From Vesta saturnalis (taxonomy: Eukaryota; Arthropoda; Insecta; Coleoptera; Lampyridae), in the NCBI GenBank assembly GCA_036346205.1, contig JARFJB010002420.1, positions 457,501 to 521,500 on the forward strand: DNA of 64,000 nucleotides. Reading direction: 5' to 3'. The notes beneath the pieces are model-generated. The model did not search any database. It saw only the letters and a program-made list of their open reading frames with translations, and was not told where the DNA came from. Position 1 is the first letter of the stretch. Every line of letters starts with the position of its first letter. Both the position numbers and the translations under genes were made by a program. Below are positions 47,062 to 57,288 of the stretch, in pieces.

Positions 47062-47873
47062 AAAAATTTGTAGATTAGGTCAACCAGAGAAGTCTGCTCT
47101 GGCTGACCATGCCCTGAATAATCTAAATCATGACATTCAATTTGACAATAAGGAAATATTGTCAAGCTGTTGAAATATATAAACACCCTAATAATTTTAA
47201 TAGACAAGAAGAAAGTCTCCGTTTAAACAGGTTTTGGCATCTTATAATTAAAAAAAAGCATAATGCTACGTCTTAATTTTGATTTTAATTTTAACTTTTG
47301 GTATGTCTAGGTTTTTTGCTGTGTTTTTTCGAGGCCTAGAAGCAAATGCTTTACCAATTATGTATTAAATTACCACAACACTATAATTTAACATAAGTAG
47401 TTGAAATTAAGATTAAAATTAAAAATTACAAAAAAAACGTTCTGCATTATGTTTCTCATTGTTGATAACACTTACACTTATTGATAAAGATATCTCTTTG
47501 TTAGATTTAACTGGATTATTATATTTGATGTCATGTTTATATTGTGAATGCTTCTATCATTTTGAAATTGAAGTTTTTCACAACTTTACACTTACATCAT
47601 AACTTGCTTAAATTTTGTTAAATGTGTTTTTTGGCTGACATTTTTCATTGTTAGCTTTCCCCCAGAGAGTCTTCTGAATTGTCATCTTTAAGTGAGTTTA
47701 ACAATATTTAATTTTTAATGACCTACTTATTCTTTACTAAACTTAAATTTTATTCTTGGCTTTATACGTTTCTCAAACTGTTCAGTTGATAGCAGGCTAA
47801 TGTTTATGTTTTAATTTTTCAACTTTGGCAAAATTGTTTACAACACCTTTAATAATTTTAATAGATATTACTA

Positions 47874-47905
47874 CTGACGAAGATAACTGTAAGTGTTATC
47901 GAAAC
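47874..47905 (+). ncRNA. hammerhead-ribozyme-like core in PLE end (right copy)
   Basis: Same arrangement as the left copy on the opposite strand: CTGACGA, A, GATAAC, loop TGTAAGT, GTTATC, GAAAC. The two copies differ in the loop while the stem and boxes are unchanged. Decayed versions occur at about 2168-2200, 26938-26975 and 33365-33400. Confidence 0.4.
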
Positions 47906-48316
47906 GTTTAGATTGCATAATTTAAAATACACCATTAAAAAAACCCAAAAAAGATAAATATTTTATTCGAGAACTTATATTTCTATAATTATGAATAAAT
48001 AAAAATGAGATTCCCTTCTGTGTAAATAATAAACCTCTATGATAACAAAGATTATATACTAAACTGTAACAATATCTTGCTAAATTAGATCAATGAATAT
48101 GTTAATTGCACTTAATCCAGATTTACACAAGAACAGTAAACAGTTTAATTTTTAGAATCTTAAAATAAATAATAACGCTATACTATGAAAAAGAAAAAGA
48201 AAAAAAAATGAAAATATATAGTTTTTCTTTAATCCAGATCTACCTATATATCGGAAAATTTATTCTGTATTTGCAAAAGTTAGATAAATGTGAGTTTACC
48301 CACGATCGCGTGTACA

Positions 48317-48571
48317 TCACATATCGCCCTCCGCTTTACATTCATTTTCAGATATTGCAAGATCCTTAAATGAACGCACTATAAAAATTGATTTATCTCC
48401 TTTAACATAAACAATTCCTTCCCTAGTGCAGACGTTTGAGAATCTATATTTTTTACTGGCCACTTGTATCGCTCGGTAATTAAGGGCCTTGGAATAAAAG
48501 GGGTATAAGTACATTTTTTTCGGATTGGGGATAACCAAGGTTAGTAAAGTTATACTAACCTTGGGGATCAC
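48317..48571 (-). pseudogene. possible retroelement FP-type domain remnant
   Basis: The minus-strand frame reads YRAIQVASKKYRFSNVCTRE, then GIVYVKGDKS..FIVRSFKDL. The pattern of an aromatic residue, a K-x-Y-x-F stretch, a TREG turn, V-Y-V-K and a hydrophobic-R-S-x-x-D-L end resembles the C-terminal FP-like domain found in ORF1 proteins of some arthropod LINEs. No neighbours support it. The identification is by pattern only. Confidence 0.25.
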
Positions 48572-49218
48572 TGCACAAACATAAAGTTAATATTGGTATA
48601 TGTTTGGTTCAAAACAAATACAAATGAAATATTGACCCTGACGCCATCTGTGGAAAAACTATGTGAATAATAATAACAGTTTGCTTAGTGCAGAACCGGT
48701 ATAAGTGTCACTTTGTTACGTGCAAAAATCGATATCGGATACTCTTTCTGGTCGATTATACAAATTCATCAATAAATTTACGCTTGTTGAGGACATTGTC
48801 GTTTATCTGTTCCTCCTGTTTCTTCCCTGGTTCAAGCTTTACAGGGACTCTCTTCTAAAAACTACTAATTTATCTTTGCTTTCTTTTCAGCTTATGGCGC
48901 CTATCTATTGTCTGTGCCCCTTATCTTACTGCCTACAATTTCTTCTCATTTTATAACTAACCTAACCATCTATTTACTCTCTATCAACACTTCAAAACTG
49001 GCCGAGTTGCTAGTCGAGGTAACTAATTACTTCCCATTTTATGTGACGTGGTTAGTTAGACACGTGGCAACTTGTCGTCATTCTTTTCCAAATGTAATTT
49101 AGACATTTGTACTAAAACAGATATAAGTGACACTTGTACCTATTTTGCTCTAAACGAAGCTTTATTTAATTTTGGTTGGCAAAACTAGGTCCACTTTTAT
49201 CTCTTCAGAGATAAAAGT
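48535..49218. repeat. two short perfect hairpins
   Basis: CCAAGGTTAGTA at 48535-48546 and its exact reverse complement at 48553-48564 surround a 6-base loop. ACTTTTATCTCT at 49193-49204 and AGAGATAAAAGT at 49207-49218 form a 12-bp arm with only 2 bases between. No gene lies directly between them except short frames of unknown meaning. Confidence 0.85.
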
Positions 49219-49490
49219 TCAGAGTAGTTTTGTTCGACCTTTTTGTTGTGCTTACTAATTTACTATGAATTCTTCAGATGTTGACGGTGTGTTTCATTAA
49301 AAATTCTTTTTAAGTTATGCGTCCTCAATATTATTAACATTTTAAGATAGTGACACTGTTGATCCGAAGAAACAGATGATACAAGTATTATTTACCCGAG
49401 AATGATTCGTCGCCTTCGGAAGATGAATCACGTTAATCGAGTGTTGGTAAAGTAGAAGCAGAAGTCGCTGTGTAGGAGGACCACACAATT

Positions 49491-49930
49491 CCATCACGGT
49501 CAAGAAAACGCAATGTAAACAACTGGCAGGTGCATCATAAGAAATCGTTACGAAACTCTAGTAAGACATACATTGGACACAAAAATAAACCCCATAGGTC
49601 ACACGAAGTGCAATAAAAATGTATTGGAAACGAATAGGCGTGCACTACTTCACGAATTGTATTCTATATCATATTAAGATTTACAAAATGCATTCTTATC
49701 TTCGTATATTAAAAAAAATACATTCAGCGGAAAAAAGTTGCATTAAATGAGAAAAGTTTTAGTACCGAATTATTTCTAGTAAATACGCGTGTTTGCAAAA
49801 TGTTTTTTCTTAAAACGTTTGGCACAAGCAATAAAAGATTTACTGCTGTCTGCAAGTAGTGCTGTTGGGATTTGCAAAAAGGTGGCCTGACTCCTGTAAA
49901 GAAATGGATTACGAAAGAAGAAAATCGGTC
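49491..49930 (+). pseudogene. decayed coding remnant of unknown family
   Basis: The plus strand reads SRSRKRNVNNWQVHHKKSLR, then NSSKTYIGHKNKPHRSHEVQ, a stop, and KC. After frameshifts it continues RRALLHELYSISYYDLQNA and VCKMFFLKTFGTSNKRFTAV. The order (basic RKR..W motif, G-x-x-Y, a cysteine pair, then a VCK..FL.T block) resembles a family of repetitive insect proteins of unknown function. I cannot name it, and it may belong to a DNA transposon. Confidence 0.35.
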
Positions 49931-50857
49931 AAGATGTTTTCAAAATACTGAAGCCACTACTCCTGCAGTTCAAACTTTAATATCCAGTACTTGTCACCAG
50001 AGCTTAATTTAAAAAAAATGCACGATTTGTGTATTAACCACTGCAAGGAAAAAAAAATTACTAAATCACAAACATAAAACACTTGACATTTGAAAAATTA
50101 TTTTTCGTACCCATAGCAACCAATCACATCATTCTCGAAATAATGGTCAAGAACCTAAAATTTTCTGTTTTTTGGAAAAAACTCTAGAACAGTTTTATTA
50201 GGTATAAGAGCATGTCATCACCTTGTAGCAAATCTTATCGCCAATTCGAACACCTAACAAAAAATAGGGTATTCCATTTAAAAAAATAGATTTTTTTACA
50301 TGTTTATTCTCAGGCAATTTTAAAAGATGCATACGATAAAGGCATGCAAATTGATATTTAGATGTTCCTTAAGAAATAAAGAAAAACGTGTTTTGATTTT
50401 CCCCGAAACCATCCCCTGACTGGTAGAAACGCGAGGGATGAACAAAAAAGAAAATTAGGTTTTCTGAACCAAGTACACTGTATGGAGTATCATAAGGATG
50501 GAAAATTGTTGATAACCACAAGGGAAAAGTAATTATGAAATTAATCATCCCTCAAGTGTAGTTTTAGGGGTTGAAAGTTCAAAATATTCTAAAACATGTT
50601 GGGTATCGCACTAAGCAGCGTTTTACAACCAAAATGAAAATCATTATGGAATTTACGAATACAGTGCAGGAAACTACTAAAGGGGACGATATGGGGTGAA
50701 ATGAGTATTGTTGGGTTCCTTGAGACAGAGCGAAAGCATCTTAGGGACATTTGAAATTCAAATTAAACATGACTTCGAGAGTGCGTTTGGAAGGCGATTG
50801 AAAACCACTATTAGAGGGTGGGGGAAAGTTTATCCCGTTGCAAAGCACAATATTTTG

Positions 50858-50860
<3 letters not shown>
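49931..50860. other. DNA without recognised genes
   Basis: No recognisable protein. The sequence leads into a TA microsatellite that borders the mariner-like element B. Confidence 0.45.

Positions 50861-50911
<51 letters not shown>
50861..50911. repeat. (TA)n microsatellite used as mariner target
   Basis: About 50 bases of TA that end exactly where mariner-like element B begins (CAGGGTG at 50912). Confidence 0.95.
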
Positions 50912-50914
<3 letters not shown>

Positions 50915-51579
50915 GGTGATTCACGTCGATGGTACCTTAGACGTTTACGGAAAACGAGACATGGGATCTGTTTGAAAATTTGGTCACTTACATGACTGGC
51001 TCGGATCCATCGATCTAAAATATTTTCAGCGTTGGGACGTTGTCGCTTATGTGGAAAAGTGGCATCACCTTTGATATTTTTAATGAGACGGCCTGTATAT
51101 TATTACATTTTTGGGTTCGCTATTACTTTTAAATTATTTTTGTCCCACACATTCCTATGCCTATCTTCAACCGTTTTTGAGTAATTAATTAATTTCCTTA
51201 TTTTTTAGCCAAAACATGGTTTCAATCGGATGTTCATTATTGTGGTGTTTGAATTTGTGGAAAGTTAAAATTCTGGATGCACTCTATGAATAAGTTGTTC
51301 ATCAGTTATGCGTATCGAAATTGGTTCCATATGGTACAGGGTCGTTCGAAATTCGTTACGTTTCCGCATGGTACAAAAATACAGAAAAGTTCATTATTTC
51401 AAATGGGACACCCTGTATATTATCGAATATTCAGATAGACAATTGAAGTCCGTTTAAAATGATATATCATGTTCCTATACTTAAACAGTAAGCTTTCCGA
51501 AATAGAAGCATGTTCCTATAAAAATCGCACTATTCTGTCTTTTCTGTCACAATTAGTGCACTAATAATAAAACATTCGG

Positions 51580-51789
51580 GTGTTTATTAACGGGAGAAAT
51601 TTGAAAATGCTCAAAATAGCAGGAAATTACTACACAATTCAAGTTTTGATAAAACTATTTATTTTTCATGGACAATGTGACCAAATTATAGCGAGAACAT
51701 GCAGGAAGTTCAATGAAATGTATCCTAATTTGCGACCAATGGACAAAAGAAAGTTTGTACGATTATACAATAATTTCATTAATTATTAA
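51580..51789 (+). pseudogene. mariner-type transposase N-terminus (element B)
   Basis: The frame includes YYTIQVLIKLFIFHGQCDQI followed by ARTCRKFNEMYPNLRPMDK and a final KFVRLYNNF. This is the usual N-terminal helix-turn-helix pattern of mariner-type transposases that bind the terminal repeats (x-Y-G-x-C...A-R-x-F-N-x-x-Y-P-x-x...). It stops after about 60 codons; the catalytic domain does not follow on this strand. The likely start is the ATG at about 51607. Confidence 0.6.
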
Positions 51790-51894
51790 TACCTACTGTT
51801 ATTTATAAAAAGAGAACGTCAAATAACAAATTCAGTTAAACATGAATCGCAATGCAAATAATATCAAACAATAACTAACAAAACTAGAAAGCAT

Positions 51895-52119
51895 TTACAA
51901 TAAATTTTCAAAATGAGGACCGTTGGTTTCCAAACATTTCAGAATACGAATAATCGTTGATGAAATTGTTGCGCGCCTTATCTCTGTGGGATCTAGCTCT
52001 TCAATGCTCCTGATAACTCGTTGACGCAGGTCTTGTTTCGTGAGTACCGGTCTCATATAAACCTTCCTCTTCAAATTACCCCACAAATAAAGATCAAGAG
52101 GTGTGAGGTCGGGTGATCT
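51895..52119 (-). pseudogene. mariner-type transposase C-terminus (element B), inverted
   Basis: On minus the block RSPDLTPLDLYLWG starts at 52119, keeping the third catalytic Asp. It continues GNLKRKVYMRP, ELDPTEIRRATIS, and ends NGPHFENLL with stop at 51895-51897. It is fused directly to the right terminal repeat at 52118. It faces the plus-strand N-terminal piece tail to tail, so the middle of the protein with the first two Asp residues is missing. Confidence 0.65.
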
Positions 52120-52706
52120 GTTTAGGTATAGGAATATGATACATCATTTTAAAGGGACTTCAATTGTCTATCAGAATATTCGATAATATACAGGGTGTTC
52201 CATTTGAAATAATAAACTTTTCTGCATTTTTGTACCTTGCGGAAACGTAACGAATTTCGAACGACCCTGTACAATATGTAACCAATTTCGTTGCGCAGAA
52301 CTGATGAACAGCTTATTCATAGAGTGCATCCAGAAATTCAACTTTCTACAAATTCAAACACCACAACAATGAACATTCGATTGGAACCATGTTTTAGCTA
52401 AAAAATAAAGAAATTAATTAATTACTCAAAAACGGTTGAAGATAGGTATAGGGATATGTGATGCAAAAATGATTTAAAAGTAATAACGAACCCAACAATG
52501 TAATAATATACAGGGCGTCTCATTAAAAATATCAAAGATGATGCCACTTTTCCACATAAGCGGCAACGTCGCAACGCTGAAAATATTTTAGATCGATAGA
52601 TCCGAGCCAGCCATGCAAGTGACCAAATTTTCAAAAAGATCCGATGTCTCGTTTTCCGTAAACGTCTAAGGTACCATCGACATGAATCACCCGGTATATA
52701 CGTATA

Positions 52707-52960
52707 CAGGGTGTCCTAGAAATAGTAGGAAATCTCCCGGATCTAGGTAGATCTAGTAAAAATAAGGTCACCCGTTTCTATAAAAAAATTTCCTCCGAGG
52801 TTTCCCTATGTAGATATTCACTCTTGAAGTTGAGTGTTAAAAAGTGAATTTTCGATATAACTTTTTCACTGCTCAATAAATTTAAATACTCTTTGGACCC
52901 GTCTATTTAAATGTTTAGTGACGTTGTAGGGGGCGGAGGGGCACGGCACCCTAAAAGTTT
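52707..52960 (+). mobile_element. solo mariner-type terminus
   Basis: TATACAGGGTGTCCTAG begins at 52703, twelve bases after the end of element B. It is followed by text of the kind seen in mariner ends but without a matching inverted arm nearby. It is probably a truncated fourth element. Confidence 0.5.
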
Positions 52961-53849
52961 CTAACCTCGAAACAAAAAAATTCTTGAACAGCTTTTTTCC
53001 CTTTTCCAAGTAAGCTTCTTAATCTTTAGCATTTTTTACGTTAAAAAGGTATAGTTTAATTTCGCTAAAATTAACCGTTTTGGAGATAAACGCAACTAAT
53101 TATGACAATAATGATTGTAGTTCGGCTGCGTTTAAATAAACCATTATTTACAAGCACAGTAATCTGGATGCATCTAAACCTAAAAATGGAAAAACTAACG
53201 TAAAAGAAGAACTTTTTATAAGAAATATGGCTTGAATACCGCCAAGTTGGTGAATCTGAGAGGCAATTGTAAGCTGTTTTTAGATTTTTAACGTTAATGT
53301 CTCATTATTATATATTATACATTAGTGTTGAAAGTTACTTTGTACTTCCTGTACTTTTGCAATATGTGAGCTATTTTTTTTTTTGATGTTTCTCCAAAAT
53401 ACGAAATTAGTATGTATTACTTTCTGTCGGTTCAGTGTTAACTGGGTAAATGTTTCTGATAGAAAATCTGTGCTCTTCATTTTGACTAAAGTGTAGATTA
53501 TATTTGAAATGTTAACCATTTGCTAGTGCAATTTGTTTTATAATTGACATTTAATTATTGAAAGTTGCTTGATTTAACGGTAATGATATTGATATATGTA
53601 CTAATAATGTACAGTACATGCAGCTACCTTATGTGTTTTATGGTGACAAATCCTTGCAATGGTTTTCTGAATGTGAAAAATTCGAACTTGTGCTGTGTAT
53701 TAATTTTTGTGTAAATCTAGAAAATAAATGATTCCATTTTGTTCTCTCTCTAGAGTAAATTTTATGTTAGGATTTAATTGTTAAATTAAAAACTTATCAA
53801 CGCAATCTGATAAACTGCCCAATCTACTAAAATATCATCAATAAATCCA
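52961..53849. other. AT-rich DNA without recognised genes
   Basis: Only short frames are present; nothing recognised. Confidence 0.45.
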
Positions 53850-54850
53850 AACCAAAGTACAATCTTACAAGAAACATTTAATGTAAAAATTTGACCTTCT
53901 AAATTATCTATGGGCAGTCCAATTTCACCCGATGTTTCGTAGAGTAATCTTAATGTAGAATGTAAAATAATTTTGATTAACATAGAGATCAAATAATTGA
54001 ATTAACTCTATTCTTGTAACTAACTCAATATTATTATTAAATAAAGAATTATTTAATAAACGCATATATTCTTGATAATAATGTTGAATCAGTTACAGCA
54101 ATGGAATCAATCCATTTACTTGATCACTGTGTTAATTAAAATTATTTCACATTCAATAACAAGATTCATCTGCAAAAAATGATTTACCTATGGGCAGTCT
54201 AATTTCGCCCATTTAAGGATGGTTTAGAAAATTTTTGAATTTTTGAATTAAATTTTTGTGATAAGCTGTATTTTGGTTTCGTTAAATTGACAATATTTTA
54301 GCATGTTTCCAGTGTTCTTCAAATTTTACAAATATACACTAGAGAAAGAACAAAATAGAACTACTAATGTTCTAGATTTAAACATAAAAATTAATACAAA
54401 ACACGAATTTGAATTCTCCATTTTCAGAAAACTTACACAACTCCAAACGATTCATGTCACTATAAAAAATCAGTATTTACAGCAATGTCATTACCATTAA
54501 ACGAAACAAATTTCAATAAAGAATTGCCCATTATAACATAAACTGCAAAAGCAAATGTTTACATTTCAAATATAATTGACACTTTAGTTAAAAGTCAACT
54601 TTTTCTATGAAAGACATTCACCAAATTAACACAGGACCGACAGAAAATAAATACATATCAATTTCATATTTTTTAAAATATCAGAAAAAGTAGCTCACAT
54701 ATTACAAAAGAACCAAAAATACAAAAAGCAGCTTACGAGACTAATACCAATGTTCTTAAATGTTCATTTTATGCCAAACATTCAACTAACAACATTTAAG
54801 CACACAGACAAACCAAATTATGGCAAACGTTTAATAGTAGATTATACCAC
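53850..54850 (+). pseudogene. second Penelope-like lineage, RT remnant
   Basis: The plus strand carries the PLE RT block F-T-F-N-x-K-I...LPMGSPISP twice. The first, near 53865-53930, reads TFNVKI, a stop, then KLSMGSPISPD. The second, near 54145-54205, reads YFTFNNKIHLQK, then DLPMGSLISPI after a frameshift. From 54303 it continues KYTLEKEQNRTTNVLDLNIK and EFEFSIFRK, the family's C-terminal RT region, then a degraded linker to about 54850. Its wording differs from the PLE at 30880-32930, so it is a separate lineage. Stops and frameshifts abound and the YVDD box is not readable. Confidence 0.6.
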
Positions 54851-54987
54851 GAGTCAATAATTATAGCTATTATACTCGAGGAATAGGTTGCGAACCGAGC
54901 CGCTTAAGCGGTGAAGGAGTAACATTCCCAGGTAATAATAGCCATTAGTGCGAGTAGTACACTCTACTTTATCTACGACTAAAGTAC

Positions 54988-56537
54988 TTACTTCGCATAG
55001 TTTGTCTTTTGTTTTAACGGAACTTGATTAATTGGTTGTGTATTCGTAATAAGTTTGGAGGAACTTTCTATACAAATATTTGGAATTTCGATTGGTGTAG
55101 AAGAGGCTTCATTACTATTTATTTGTTTAGTAATAGTATGTGCTGTAGTTGTCTTGTTTCTCGTAGACTGTACAATGTAATATTCAGCTACCTGCGTCGA
55201 CTTACAACCTCCATGACGTTTTAATCCAGTTGTATCGCCTCCTACATCAATGTAGGAGATGTGGCAGATGATCTACGATACCAGTGGCACGTATAGGTTT
55301 GAGGATTTGCCAAGTTTAAATATTTGGCAATTTGTTTGCCAATGTCTGCAAATTTGAATTTTCCCATGCGTTGTTTTGTACATTTAGATTTTTGGTAATT
55401 TATAAAGAATGAATTGATTTTTGCTCTATCTACTCTAGAGCATGATTCGAGTAAAAACTACGATCAGTTTCAAATCTGTATGAAGGTCATTAACTTATAC
55501 ATATTATAAAATATTATCTTAATTTAAATAATGACTATTTTGTATTTGATTAGACTGCCTCCCTATAAAATACAACAAAATAAATAAAATATTAATTAAT
55601 GATTGGATTAAATCATTACAAAATAATGAATCTTAAGTATTTAAATGTTATAATTTCATTATAATTAAATAAAATTTACAGTACATGTTTATGGAATGAC
55701 AGTGTCTTTTACAAATTTGAAATTCAGAATATATAATTTGTCTTGATATAGACAGTTTGTAAATAACTCAAGAAAATACAAAAGTGAAAAACGAAGGTAT
55801 AATATGACATAAACTGACATAAACTAAAACGACTAAAACCACACTAAAAATCCAAAGCAGCCAACTGCAAAACACAACAATATTAACAAATAGGGATTTT
55901 TGTCATACCACTACAGTACACTTGAGATTGATCACGTTGTATATGTGACGGACCGAGATCGATGTACTTCTTTACAATATTATAAAACGTACTGTTTATG
56001 GTGAATGTTCGTACAAATTTAGTTTTAGTTTTGAGTCTTATTATTAATAATTCCGTTCGGAGATTAATCACGTGTTCTATATTCATTTCATGAAGCTCGT
56101 TTGAGCGGCATGCGCCCATAATCCCAATAATTAATATAACCTGAAACAAATAAATCAATATGGAAATAAATATTTCCCGTATAGAACTGAACCCGAAACC
56201 TTTTGAATGAAAGCCAGATATCCTAGTTTCTAAACCATAATAGGTTATATTAACTGGATTCGCTCTATCTCTATTATAGTGCAGTACGCGTTGGCGCCTG
56301 TAATAAATTTGTGGTTTTGCAAATTTAATTATGAGTTTGAAATAGTTTAGATTAAATGCGTCTCTTTAAAAGAAAAACTTCATCAGGTGCTTTCTCAATA
56401 AATTCAATAATTTGTTCGGGGGTCAGAGTGGAAGACTTATTTGGCACAGGTCCTTCAGATTTTCTTTATAAATATGACCGTAGTTCGCCATATTTTTCCA
56501 GATCGTCGTGGTTTATTTTCAATACAGTTTTAGGCAT
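54988..56537 (-). pseudogene. Crypton-like tyrosine recombinase, decayed
   Basis: Blocks on the minus strand, right to left: 56356-56537 (LRSYL, stop, RKSEGPVPNKSSTLTPEQII, then FIEKAPDEVFLLKRR); 55883-56158 (LIIGIMGACRSNELHEMNI with the first catalytic Arg, then LLIIRLKTKTKFVRTFTI and YIDLGPSHI); 55260-55440 (NSFFINYQKSKCTKQRMGKF, AKYLNLANPQTY, then CHWYRRSSAT with the H-x-x-R pair); and 54988-55255 (DTTGLKRHGGCKSTQVAEYY with the later His and the catalytic Tyr). All four signature residues of tyrosine recombinases can be found. A stop, a frameshift near 55255 and two non-coding gaps (56159-56355, 55441-55882) break it. The gap end TTATTTGTTTCAG looks like a splice acceptor, so introns are possible. 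It could derive from a Crypton transposon or a gene descended from one. Confidence 0.6.
56174..56244 (-). tRNA. tRNA-Glu(UUC)-like pseudogene or SINE head
   Basis: The minus strand closely follows an insect tRNA-Glu: ATGGTTTAGAAACTAGGATA for the D-arm region, TCTGGCTTTCATTCAAAAGG for the anticodon arm with TTC in the loop, and GGGTTCAGTTCTATACGGGA for the T-arm and acceptor. The acceptor stem and the variable side of the anticodon stem no longer pair fully, so it is not a working gene. It sits inside the gap between two recombinase coding blocks and is bounded by 12-bp inverted repeats. Confidence 0.6.
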
Positions 56538-56828
56538 TTAGCTGAAGGACCATAATGAAGGTTTGTATTGTGCACTTAATTCAGCATTTTCAGAAAATGA
56601 GTTTGTTCCTTCGAAGACGTCATCCATTGAAAACGTTTTATTATAAATTCACTTAGATTTTTCCGGTATTAAGGTACATGGATGTTGTTACTGCAGCTAG
56701 TCCTACAATTTCCGGAGGTGTAAAAATACGTACACAAATATTAGGCGAATCACACTTTTCAGTTTGCGTGTTTTGTTTCTACGGTAGGTATGATTTAATT
56801 TGATAAATTTTTTTATTGGAGCGCCAAA

Positions 56829-56864
56829 GGGAATAATGACTATTAATCCCTCGTCATTATTCCC
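56829..56864. repeat. 12-bp perfect stem-loop upstream of recombinase remnant
   Basis: GGGAATAATGAC at 56829-56840 and its exact reverse complement at 56853-56864, loop 12 bases. A different palindrome, CCGCTTAAGCGG, lies at 54900-54911 just beyond the other end of the recombinase remnant. Confidence 0.85.
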
Positions 56865-57288
56865 TGCGGGAGTAATATATGACACTATACTACAAAAACT
56901 AGAAGTATAATCTAACATTATATAGGGTGAGTATTTTTTCGTTATTTGTATGGGGATCTTGGAAACCATAAGAGTTACACATTTGCTTAAATGGGGAAAG
57001 ATTTGCTTCTTTAGAAGACTAACCCAGATACGTTTTTGTTGATTTAAGAAAATGCACTAGATATTTGTAAAAAAGTTAAATTCTCCAAAATCGTTTCAGC
57101 GTTTTAATTCGTTTATTTCTAAAGATATAAAAATTGTTCAAATACAATTTTTAGACAAGTTTGTGCTGAATAACATTACCATTAATTTTTTAATTTTGCT
57201 TAGCATTTTGAAGTTATGAAACAAAATTTAATGTTTTTAAATGGAAATTAAAGTTGACATATTTAAATAGGGCATTTTTACTTTCTTG

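Larger units (their letters stand above)
46733..47965 (+). mobile_element. short Penelope-like copy with inverted ends
   Basis: The left segment 46735-47000 is the reverse complement of the right segment 47740-47965. Both carry AAAAAACCC, an ATTTAAAATACAC phrase and the same hammerhead-like core. The plus-strand centre encodes a remnant of the GIY-YIG tail: LGQPEKSALADHALNNLNHDIQFDN at about 47070-47150. No RT is present. Copies with a partly inverted leading end are a known insertion form of Penelope-like elements. A 17-bp perfect hairpin lies at the point where the inverted left end meets the plus-strand body. Confidence 0.7.
50912..52694. mobile_element. long-ended mariner-like element B (1783 bp)
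   Basis: Starts CAGGGTGATTC at 50912 and ends GAATCACCCGG at 52694, with TA outside both ends. The terminal inverted repeats are 577 bases each (50912-51488 and 52118-52694), nearly collinear, so two thirds of the element is palindromic. Internal CACCCTGTATA motifs recur in each arm at about 51410 and 52190. Only about 630 bases of unique centre remain, carrying a transposase N-terminal piece on plus and a C-terminal piece on minus. Confidence 0.85.

Noticed and set aside
53786..53992. Minus-strand frame with FIDDILVDW resembling an RT catalytic box
   Set aside because: The opposite strand carries the conserved GSPISP PLE block at the same place and continues into PLE text, so the minus match is probably coincidental.
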